From: Epiperipatus broadwayi
Lineage: Eukaryota > Onychophora > Udeonychophora > Euonychophora > Peripatidae
Length of the DNA stretch: 64,000 nucleotides
Assembly: GCA_028023455.1 (NCBI GenBank)
Contig: JAQFVV010000013.1
Location: 11,634,579-11,698,578, forward strand
Direction: 5' to 3'
The notes beneath the pieces are model-generated. The model was given only the letters and a program-made list of their open reading frames with translations. It was not told where the DNA came from and did no database searches. This document shows positions 48,841-58,314 of this stretch, piece by piece. A program made the translations under genes and the position numbers. How positions within the stretch are numbered: the stretch's first letter is position 1; every line of letters begins with the position of its first letter.

Positions 48841-49390
48841 AATTTCTTTATTCTTATTATCCTATGCCTCCATTTATTTTGCTGCGGCTATATTGCTTTA
48901 TGTTGTATGCATTTAGAAATTCTGGTTATGCATTGGTCTTTAAGTGGGTGGTTGGCTACGGTAGCCTCCACATCTGCAATCAATTCCATTTCTGGAAACC
49001 TCCATCCACTGCCAACAAATTTGGGGTCCTTTTTCAGAACTGTTTTTACTGTTTCTGGGATACAATCTGTTAGATTTAAATAGATTTCCTGGCTGTTCAG
49101 CTATATACAAATGTTTTATTAGCCAGAAATCAAAATTTATTATTAAACTTTGTTTCCAATCTGCTGCTCAATCTTTCACTTTTTTCAATGATATATTGAG
49201 GTGGTTCAACATTGCTGAAAATTATATTTCTTCTGTTGTTTGTGGCTGACAGTTCCTTTCTGCATTCCTGGATTACTTTGTTCAATATAAAGACCTAAAC
49301 ATGTATCGAGATAACATCTTTATAATGTATTGATCGGTCCAATCTTATGATGCAAAACTTGGGAAATACTTTATATTCTCTGCACTTGAT

Positions 49391-50030
49391 AAGAATTCTG
49401 CTGCCTTATATAAGAAATATATACACAAACTTACAAACAATTTTTTACAATGATTTTAGTTTATGCTATCGAACTCCTCCCAACTTCAACAGACTCAATA
49501 ACAATACCAAGGATCAGCTCTCTCCAATATATACATAGCAGGCTATGCTATTTTTGCCTTGAAAATAACTGCCATGCATTATATTATGGGGAAACTAGGG
49601 CTTCGGTTCATACAAGATTATCACAACATAAGTATGCATAGAACAAAGCACTAGCAGACCCCTCCCATCCATCTATTTTTGCACAGTATAGAGCTACAGC
49701 GGGCCACCCCTGCATTCCAGATAATCCTCAGGTGGTATGCAGAGAGCAACATAAATTAAGGAGAAAGATTAAGGAGGCTTATTTTATTGATTCGGACGTT
49801 AATTCCGTAAATAAAAAAGATGCATTCCATGCCATTTCCAAAAAATGGCAAACTTGATTTGCATTTCCCACGCAGAACAGTCTACACTAAAATTTTCCAG
49901 AGCTTTGAAAATGAAGGCCTCCCCCTTCAAAAGTATTAAGGGACATAATAAAAATAAAAATAGAATTATTAGCATAATGTGTGAAATAGTGTAAAATATT
50001 TAAATATTTTAATTTACAGCATTTAATGAG
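49391..50030 (+). mobile_element. Second PLE copy, 5'-truncated, opposite strand
   Basis: From AGAATTCTGCTGCC (49391) onward this plus-strand sequence matches the reverse complement of about 47690 down to 47060 at a level I estimate as high eighties percent. It includes the GIY-YIG domain (ENNCHALYYGETRASVHTRL, then QHKYA, a stop, NKALADPSHPS and HPCIPDNPQ) and the shared 3' end (TTTTCAAAGCTCTGG-type sequence and TAATAATTCTATTTTTATTT). The two copies therefore form an inverted repeat with their 3' ends outward and the minus-strand reverse transcriptase between them. The copy keeps YYGET but has an internal stop. Confidence 0.85.
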
Positions 50031-50039
50031 TGTTATATA

Positions 50040-50390
50040 TTTGATCTCTTTCAATATAATTACTAAACTTAAGCAATCCAATAATGTAAATTTGATTTAT
50101 TGTATTTATTTTATCAGCCTTCATCACAAATCTGTTAATTTTTGTACATGTTAATATCACAGGAAAGTTTATGATGTTTCATATAATTATTTTTTATCAC
50201 TAATGTAAAAGTTGGCAACTCTTATCTTAACTAATAGAAATAATAATAACTTTCTCAGTTTACTCATGTGCTTCAAATCGCAGTTCTCTTCACTCTACTC
50301 TAGGGCCTACTACACAAAATGATATACTGCTGTATCCAAATCTTCAGACTGATTTCTGGATATCATTGAGAACTTAAAATTCAAAGCTGA
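50040..50390. other. AT-rich spacer before the SINE
   Basis: No gene. A segment at about 50275-50385 shares words (CTCTTYACCCTAYTCTAGRG and GAGAAYTTAAAATTCAAAGCT-type) with 41570-41705, so it is probably another low-copy dispersed repeat. Confidence 0.4.
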
Positions 50391-50406
50391 AATAATGCAG
50401 TAACCA

Positions 50407-50518
50407 GTCAAGCGTTGTTAGCCGAGAGGTCATCGCACCCGCCTTGCAAGCAAATAGTTGGTTGCAGACGGGTGTGGGTTCGCGTCCCGGCCGATGCTAT
50501 GACATATGAAAAAAAAAC
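50407..50518 (+). mobile_element. tRNA-derived SINE, copy 1, with 14-bp target-site duplication
   Basis: The body holds an RNA polymerase III A box (TAGCCGAGAGGT) and B box (GGTTCGCGTCC). A cloverleaf-like core with TTGCAAG at the anticodon position (TGC) follows, then the shared tail CCGGCCGATGCTATGACA and a poly(A). Both sides carry TAATGCAGTAACCA (50393-50406 and 50519-50532), which proves LINE-type retrotransposition. It is GC-rich compared with everything around it. The body is only about 110 bp, so it is a very short SINE or a retrotransposed tRNA-like RNA. The second copy at 61456 shows that it is a family. Confidence 0.9.
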
Positions 50519-50532
50519 TAATGCAGTAACCA

Positions 50533-52078
50533 CTTTTTAATACTTTGTGTAGTATTCAAGATAATAGCCTAAAGTTAAAAAAAAATCTAAAATATATAGA
50601 AACTGAGCTGTCAGATTTGGTTGCTTTTGTTGTTTTTTTTTTTTTAAATTATAGGCTATTAGCTTAAATAGTACGAAGGAGTAACACATGATTGCTTTTG
50701 AATTCTAGTCTTAATTGATAATTACAAAATCCAGAAACCAGTTTTCAGACATGAATATTGTAGTACTACCTTATGTAGTGACTATTCATTATTCAGATTT
50801 AAAGTAAATAGCTACAAAGTAGGGAACTTTCACAAATCCTTCTTTCCTAATTTTTGATATTTCGGTAATTTTTTTTTCTTTCTATCATCATGTAGAGATA
50901 ATATATCTGATTAATATATCTGATTTTTTTAAATTTTAAACATACACACACATGGAGTTATTGACCTTTCTCTTTCCCATGTGTAATATCTTTATAGATA
51001 TATTAAACAACCTCCATACTTCTCCATTCTTTTTAAATTCATATAAATAAAGATACAATAAAAGACAAATGACGCCCAAGATGCATTTCATGCTGAACCA
51101 GCACTCATCAGTTGACCCAGGTCACTATCTCTTATACGTATCTATTATATGAAGAGTATTTATGTAGAGTAGATTGTTAAATTTTTATTTACAACTGTCA
51201 AGCTCACTCCATTCATAACTTTGACACTATTCACCTCAGATAAATACAATAATGATTATTACTAATCATACATAAAAAATAATATATTTAGTAACATCTT
51301 AAAGTAGTCAAATAAGGGTTTTACAATTGATCTTTCCGAGACAGTTTGACTCATCTTCAAATGACTTAAGTTTAAGTAAATCTGTCTTAAAAATAATAAT
51401 TAACTTATCAGTAATAAATAAGAATTTCATACAAATCACAAGGACCAAAAACATTTGAATGGTTTATTTATTTTGGCAACAACAACAAAAAAAGTAAACA
51501 AATCTATAAAAAAATATATAAAGATTAAAACTTTTCAAAAGTTCTGCAGTATGATGTCCTGCATAGAGTTAATGTAAAATATTTACTAATATTCAGATTT
51601 TATAACTGGGAAAGGAACAAACAACAAGCTTTAAATCTTCTCAAAATCTTGGGTAGTATTTTCAAAATTTCTCCTTGCAAGTATAAATATATATTACAAA
51701 TTGATCTACAACTGCCAAAGTTTCTGCACTTGCATCTTTCATCCCATTCAATTTTAATAATAATTAGTAATCAATTATTAGATGACGGATTATTATATCA
51801 TTCCTAGTCCAAATATAAACTTTAAACTCATTTAAAAAGTAACATACACTGCTTCTAAAAAAAAAAATTAAATATAAGCACAATTCAACTTCATCTCTTA
51901 TTTCATATTAAATTTACAACTTTTTAAATATATTTAAAATTTCAATTTCAACAACACATTTACCTTTTCAGATATTTTTACCCACATGTTTCAATAAAAG
52001 TTTTAAGCATATCTATATATACAGTGAAACAATCATGAAAATATCTCAAGCATTGCTTCACATGATGCAACAATAATC
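50533..52078. other. AT-rich DNA, no gene recognised
   Basis: Includes a stretch at 50635-50690 (poly-T, then AGGCTATTAGCTTAAATAG) that faintly resembles the dispersed repeat at 46300. No coding evidence. Confidence 0.45.
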
Positions 52079-52096
52079 ATATATATATATATATAT
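52079..52096. repeat. (AT)9 tract adjoining an LTR-like start
   Basis: Pure AT dinucleotides ending directly at TGTAACCAG. Confidence 0.95.
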
Positions 52097-52850
52097 TGTA
52101 ACCAGTTGGGTTATGTAGCACACAATAATAGTGTGTGTGTGCACATATATATAAAGTAAAAAAAAGAAAGAAATAAGCACAGACAAAAATTGTAGATATT
52201 TTCTACATTCACTGAAATAATAATAATAAATAAAGGGTTAAATAACCCTGGGTTTTAAATAAAATTTCATTACGAAATAAATATTTTTAAAAGGTTTAAT
52301 AAATATTATTATTTGTAACTCTGATTTTGAAATTTAAAAATAAGCATGTTTTCTGATAATTGTAAAAATGTGTATTTTTGAAATCTTTTAATTAATTTGT
52401 AAATTTCTATTATCAAAGTAAAAACATGTATATAGATCATGCCTTTGGTCAAATTCCAAAGGATTAAAGTTGATTGAAAACAGTCACTATGTTTTTATCA
52501 CCTGATCCCACCAAGATTATAAAAAGACTGATAAAAAATATCAGTTGGTTTTGCTTGCAGTTTTGTAAGAGTTTGCCCGAAGAGTCTGGTTGTAACATTT
52601 TAAGCAGTGGCTAACTAGGCCAACTGCAAAGTTTGGCTTTAATTTTCTGAGAAGTGGTTGGCAGAAGAGCTAACTGCAGAGCTGGCTGTAAAGTTGGCTA
52701 AAGTATTTTGTGAAGAGTTGGTAACTGTAGCAGAGAATGGCTACACTAAAGCTAGCTGCAAAGATGGCTAGTAGAATTACATAGAGAACTGCCATTAGGA
52801 TGTAAAAATGCAAGGAAGTAGCTGCTTTTAAGTTCAATAGTGGAGTCTGA
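52097..52850 (+). mobile_element. LTR-like element, plus orientation (right end unresolved)
   Basis: Begins TGTAACCAG directly after (AT)n, as the other LTR-like elements here do. A TATA box (TTATAAAAAG, about 52517-52526) lies 420 bp inside, with ATCAGTTGG as a possible initiator about 25 bp later. Downstream (52550-52800) is GC-richer and made of degenerate repeated words. No GGTTACA-type right terminus with matching duplication was found, and no coding. The annotation rests on start, context and promoter layout only. Confidence 0.42.
52555..52800. repeat. Degenerate short repeats around GTTGGCTGCAAAG
   Basis: Words such as GCCAACTGCAAAGTTTGGCT, AACTGCAGAGCTGGCTGTAAAG, TTGGCTAAAG and CTAGCTGCAAAGATGGCTAG recur every 30-50 bp. 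The region is GC-richer than its flanks. It starts just after the predicted transcription start of the LTR-like element. Confidence 0.6.
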
Positions 52851-52859
52851 ATTCACATA

Positions 52860-54570
52860 GAGGTAATGACCCACTTCTTTGTGCTGAAATTCATAGCCTT
52901 AAATTGTGTTCTGGAAAACAGCTTGATGATCTTAAGCTTACCAAATCCAAGTCTAATTGGAACAAACTGCAGAAGGGAGAAAGCCAACCATACCTAAATT
53001 ATATACTTTTACCTGATGATGAAAATTGCCTGGAGTAAGCAAAAACCAGTTTTCCCAAAAGAAACACCAACTGAATAAAGTAGTTTTATATATATGTTGC
53101 TGTGTCTATATGCAAAGAGAAGCACAGGTAAACATGTATACAAAAGTAAGTTGTTTTTAAAAAAATCATTTGGGAAGACATTTCTATCATCACACTCCAT
53201 ATACATTACAGTGACCATCTGTGGGACAAATCTATGATCAAATTGTTTTTGTAATTCCCCAAAATAAACTTTTAATCAGACTTAACATGGACCATTGAGC
53301 ATGAAAATAACACACAGCTTAAAGTGTTTAGACAAGTTAATTCAAAGAAATAAAAAGTGGTTTAATTGTAAAATGATGGTAAAACCTCTCAGAAATTTGA
53401 GGTACTATCCATCCACTATCAAAAACACCGATGCCTCATAAATTAGTAGGATTTAAAGCATTTCCTAAAAGAAATTTGATATTATGTAAATATTAAGCAG
53501 ACAGAAAAACCAATATAAATAAATATATTAAAGATGTATGTAGGATATGGTTATAGCAAAATCATTCTGACAAATATTATTAAACAATCCATAAAAATAT
53601 AAAGTAAAATTTTGAAATCACAAGTTAAAATTAAGCCATGGATTAGCATGCCTTATATTCTGAGATTAATGAACAAAATAAAAAAAATCTGCAGTCAACT
53701 TTCAAAATTAATTTATGTACTCTCTTTAATCTTAATAGGTTGATTAACAATACAAAAAATAAATTACAAATGGAAAGCACACTGCAGAGAATATATGAGA
53801 TTCCGTGCAACAACCAGGATACACTGCTATATATTATGAGGAATTTAGAGTTAACATCTCAATTATATAACTTTACCTTTCTTACTGCATTGCCAAATCC
53901 ATATAATATTAATAGTGAGTCTAAAAAGGCAATGTAAAAAATAATAAAGGATATAGATGATATTAATATTAGATTAGATATAGGTGCAATAAAAACAATC
54001 TGAATATAAGTCTATTTTTGGGATCATAAAAAATAATCTGGTCATAGCTTTAATGCAAAGACAGTCAATCTAATGATTATGAAACATGATACCAGAAAAA
54101 AGGTCAATGAGATTTGATTTATTGCCAACCATAGGAGAGTAACAAACAAAAGAAAACAGCATCCAATTATCTAACAAATGAAATATGTAAATGAACTAAT
54201 TTTTATAAAAATGCATGCAAAATCACATTATAGTACAAATAAAGCAGCAACAAAAATTAATTTAAGAGATCTATGATTATGGTGAACTTCACCAAAAAAT
54301 ACAACCAACTTTAAATGATAAAGAAAAAAAGAAATCACTTTATTATGAAGACAAACAAATATATGCAAGTTTGAATTACTTTATGGCAGTAATTCAATAC
54401 TCATTTCTGGATAGTTTTTATCAATGAGGTCTTTAAGGTTAAACATAGAACCAAAAAAATTGTGCATTCAGTATACAGTTGAATAGAACTGAGATATTAA
54501 ATATATAATTACTGACTTTATATCAGATTCATATATTCTGAAAACTGGTTGTCTTTGATTCTAAACTTAA
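52860..54570. other. AT-rich DNA, no gene recognised
   Basis: Frames on both strands are short and low in complexity. No element edges were seen. Confidence 0.5.
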
Positions 54571-54574
54571 AATT

Positions 54575-54720
54575 TTTTTAATCTCAGGTTATTAGTTTGA
54601 TAGTAAAAAAACCATGTGGCTGTTGGATGCATAAATGTATTGCTATAGCTTTGAATTTCAAGACCGCATTGATAAAAGAAAAACTAAAAATTAGCCTAGA
54701 GATGGAAATTAAATTGCACT
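54575..54720 (+). repeat. Dispersed repeat, copy 2
   Basis: Direct-orientation partner of 46300-46470. It contains CAGGTTATTAGTTTGATAG and GGATGCATAAATGTATTGC. More diverged in the middle; no terminal repeats recognised. Confidence 0.6.
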
Positions 54721-54724
54721 TTTA

Positions 54725-57300
54725 TTAGATAACCATCAATTATTCAACCTTACAATAGATGGTATGCAATATAAAAAGCAGAATTGCTCTTGTTTATATT
54801 TTATTTAAGAGTGACTGTGAATCATAGTCTAATTTATATTACTTATTTCTGTAAGATTAGATCAAAATCAATTTCTAGGAGTAATCTCCTCAGAAATTTG
54901 GCTGGTATTGTAATATATTATGAAAAGAATTCATAGCATTAGCATGTTCTAGTAAATAGTGTGTCTTTCCTATTTTTTCACATTTTCCTCCATCAGATAG
55001 AAGAAAATATGCTATTAAATAAATAGAAGGAACTTGAATAGAATGAACTTGACAATAATCTCAAGATGTAGCTTGATCATCATCTAGGACTCTTAAATCA
55101 CGATGCCCTCTTTGGATAATCAACTAGTAATTTCAAACAAAGATTATTAAATAAAATGAAATTCCTATGAGGTCCCAAGCAAATTCCTCTTTTTAGATCC
55201 AACAATAAAGTCAAATGGTTTACATGACTGGAGTTTCATCAACAGATTCAGGATAACCCAGTCATTGCAATCATTTGTTTCACAAATGGAATTTAACAAT
55301 TATTGATCTACATAGATGTGGAAAAAAAAACAATAATTAAGAAACATATAATTAATAACTGTCAGATTTATGGCTACAGTGGCAAGATTAAAAGACTTAA
55401 TAAAGCCACTAGAAATTTATCTCTTGACTGATCTATACAGGTTACTTTATGATATTTTATTAATATTTAAGCTATCAAAAAATCTATATGCTAAATACAA
55501 ATATAAAAATTATCTGATAAAAAGCAGTTCCTGCACATCATGCCAATATTTTTCCCAGTATTTACTTGTTCTTTGCCACATTTGTCAACACATACCTACT
55601 TAGTTTTTGTAAATCAACTGATTTTTTTTTCTTCTAATACTATTCCTTTTATCTTCAACGTAATTTTCTATCATGTCTTTTATAATCCCCTTATCTTTAA
55701 CTATATACCTAATCTAATTCATTTTCTAGTTCATAGTTTTTCCATTAAACAATTTCATTTCACTGTTCTTTTTACCTTCCACATAACTTCCTAATATATC
55801 TTTTATAATCCTTTATTTTTATTATATGTATAATACAATTCCTTTTCTACTTCATAGTTTTCTTGTTAAACAATCTCCTTTCATTTACTTTTTTCAAAAT
55901 TTCAACAATGTTATCCTTCAAACTTATCTCAAGTTTTTAATTTTTTCCTAAATTGTTCAAACCCCTGCTTCCTTTAATGTGCATTATTAAACAAATATAT
56001 AATAAGTTTCTTCTTTGATTTAATTTTAATGGGTGCATTAGATAATCAATCACTTAAATGCTAAAAGCATTAATGTACTTTATAACCCTTTCCTCATTAT
56101 CAATACTTTTTTAATCTTAAATTGTTTATTTTTATTCCAAACATTCTACAAATTAAATTAATCTTATATAACATTTTCTAAGCCCATTCATTAGGAGTTA
56201 AATTAATATTATATAACAGTTTATAAGCCCATTCTTAGTAGCTATTACTAAGGTTTTTCTTAGATATGTAATCTATAGCTTTAAAATTAAGATATGTATA
56301 AAGGAATAAATGAAAGATATTTCAAACAACTGAAGACAGCCGATCAATAAAGCATTATGAAAAATGTATTATGAAAAGTGATTTATATTAAGAATTCTAA
56401 ACAAATTTTTGATAACAGTTTTAAAATAATGCTGGCTACCTGATCATAAGTTTAGAATTTAATTTTTAATGTTCGACAAGCCAGTGATATTTATTTTAGA
56501 CTAGATGATTTAAAAGAATAATTATTTCCATTTTTGAATAAATTAAATTGTAATATAAAAATAATCTGATAGTTTATATCCTTCTGAAAATATGACCATG
56601 ATTACACAGGATATCAAATGACAGTTGAGCATCAAAACTACAAAGAGAACACAATATTCCATTCGATTGATCCTCTCACCAATGATCTGAGCTCCTTAAG
56701 TCACGACTTAAATATTCATTTACAATAAAAAGATTAAATGGTAAAAGTCAGTGTTAAATATTAATATGTTAGAATTAATAAATAAAATATAGTAACCGTT
56801 TTAGTCCAGTAAGCTATCTCGTAAGTCCATAGCAATTTATATAAATCCTATATTTCATTTAAATGTAAATGGCTGAGAGTGATAAAAAATACTGTACTGT
56901 ATAATTTGTTGTATATAATAAATTGGCAATGTTCTATTAGTTCATGTCAGCCACTTGATGGCATTATTTATGTGCAAAAACACATAAATATGCCATATAT
57001 ATGGCCGCCAGCCTTATTTCTATGTGAAAATACAGAAAGAGTCCGTTTATGCATGCCATTCTGGTGGCCAGCCTGCTGCTTCATTTAACACACTTTATCC
57101 CAATACTGACAGTTCAAAGTTTGCTACAGTATGATGTGAGGATGTCTGGACTTCAGCATGCCACAATTTTTCAAATATGCATGTCAAAGTAATTAGCTTA
57201 CAAGTCATCTGACCTACTATTACCTCCTAACAATTGCACATCACCATGCTTCCCTACTCAATGTAGAACCTTCAAAAAATTCAGAAAGGGTACATCCAAG
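54725..57300. other. AT-rich DNA, no gene recognised
   Basis: A pyrimidine-rich block at about 55550-55950 (many TTCC, TCTTTT and CATTTC words) is the only compositional feature. Frames there are low-complexity and hydrophobic. Confidence 0.5.
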
Positions 57301-57307
57301 CAATATT

Positions 57308-57605
57308 TTGACAAGCTCACGTTTGCATGAGAACATGTCCACAACAAATAAAATGGCTGATTGCAAAACTGAGTTGTTGAAATTATGCCAACTGCCATAC
57401 ACAGAAGCTGGCTTGGTGGTGTTTTTACAGGACAAGGTGGTGGTGTTTTTACAGGAAAACAACATCCTCCTACATGTCAAGAGATGTGTGTGTGGTGAAA
57501 TGATGTGACTGGAGATGTCCAAAACCATCTTGCAGTTCAGATGCAAATCTTGGTCCTGTCAGCGAAAGTGTTCTCTTCAAAAGGAGACCTGTTTCGATGA
57601 CTTTT
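57308..57605 (+). pseudogene. Probable Merlin / ISXO2-like transposase N-terminal fragment
   Basis: The plus strand is open for 66 codons from 57308 and continues after one stop. Near its end are FLQENNILLHVKRCVCGEMM, then KTILQFRCKSWSCQRKC and a LQKETCFDDFYS-like end. This matches the pattern of Merlin/ISXO2-like DDE proteins: a short helical leader with 'FLQ', a CxCG..M zinc half, 'RC....C', then an 'R.GTWF..S' motif. A small internal duplication repeats GTGTTTTTACAGGA. The catalytic DDE core would lie downstream but is not visible, so the copy is truncated. The composition is clearly richer in GC than its flanks. The minus-strand frame over the same DNA (57241-57546) is antisense shadow. 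Confidence 0.5.
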
Positions 57606-57619
57606 ATTCTTAGCATGAG

Positions 57620-58306
57620 TAAATATTAATAGCTCTCATCATTGAAATATTTATGCACATAGATCTGATTCTTATTGAATATCTAATTGTATGAAAGATT
57701 GCAGGGTACCTCTCTATTCCAAAGATTAAATTAGCAGACATATATATAACTATTGGCCTTCTAATGCATAATTACTTAATACATATTTAGTTTGATTAAG
57801 TATACATATATAATAAATATAACTTGTCTAATTTATTTACAAACGAGTTCCGTCTTACATAGTAGGGTGAGAGTAAAATTTGAAAAAAAAAATTGTTTTG
57901 AACTTATTTTAATTTCTATCATCCAACTTCTCATTTATATACATATATTCCGCATCATCAACTAAATAGCAAATCAACAAACTTGTTGATTTTTTAGATA
58001 TGCTAACATACATTAATATATAAAGATATTAAAAATTAATTTTTATGCCGGCGGCGGCCCAGTAATGTTATATTTCTGTGTTTTTGCATAGCATCAATGA
58101 CATCAAGCGCTGACATGAGCTAATAGAAGAGTACCAATAAATTTATTTTAAATATCTGATTCAAGTTCTCTGCTGAAGATCAGATGAGATAGATGGACAT
58201 TACAATGACAAAACAACAATAATTATTACTTCTGGATAACATTTCATATCATATTTAAAACTGCATTGCAAGCTTTAAAAAGATCTTTATATCATCAATT
58301 TTTTTC
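57620..58306. other. AT-rich DNA with one isolated GC patch
   Basis: No gene. GCCGGCGGCGGCCC at about 58048-58061 is a striking GC-only island in otherwise AT-rich sequence. Confidence 0.5.
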
Positions 58307-58314
58307 ATTTAGAC

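Larger units (their letters stand above)
47060..49310 (-). mobile_element. Penelope-like element (PLE), nearly full length, decayed
   Basis: The minus strand carries the parts of a GIY-YIG-containing PLE in order. N-terminal region with LNKVIQECRKELSATNNR and KDPKFVGSG (about 49000-49300). HEDKGDRFVIMTN (about 48780-48815), the PLE 'ADKG..VVM' motif. Reverse transcriptase: ~48060-48720. Linker: ~47570-47890. GIY-YIG nuclease: 47262-47545. PLEs are retroelements related to telomerase that prime at nicked or exposed DNA ends. Frameshifts and stops in every part make it inactive. A truncated second copy lies immediately beyond its 5' end on the opposite strand, an arrangement typical of Penelope insertions. 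Confidence 0.85.

Noticed and set aside
48744-49073. 109-codon plus-strand frame, hydrophobic
   Set aside because: It is antisense to the N-terminal part of the Penelope-like element, whose motifs are on the minus strand.
55370-55794. Overlapping plus-strand frames of 77 and 84 codons
   Set aside because: Low-complexity, pyrimidine-rich DNA giving runs of F, S, L and I; nothing supports translation.
57241-57546. 101-codon open frame on the minus strand
   Set aside because: It lies antisense to the better-supported zinc-motif fragment on the plus strand and shows no motif of its own.
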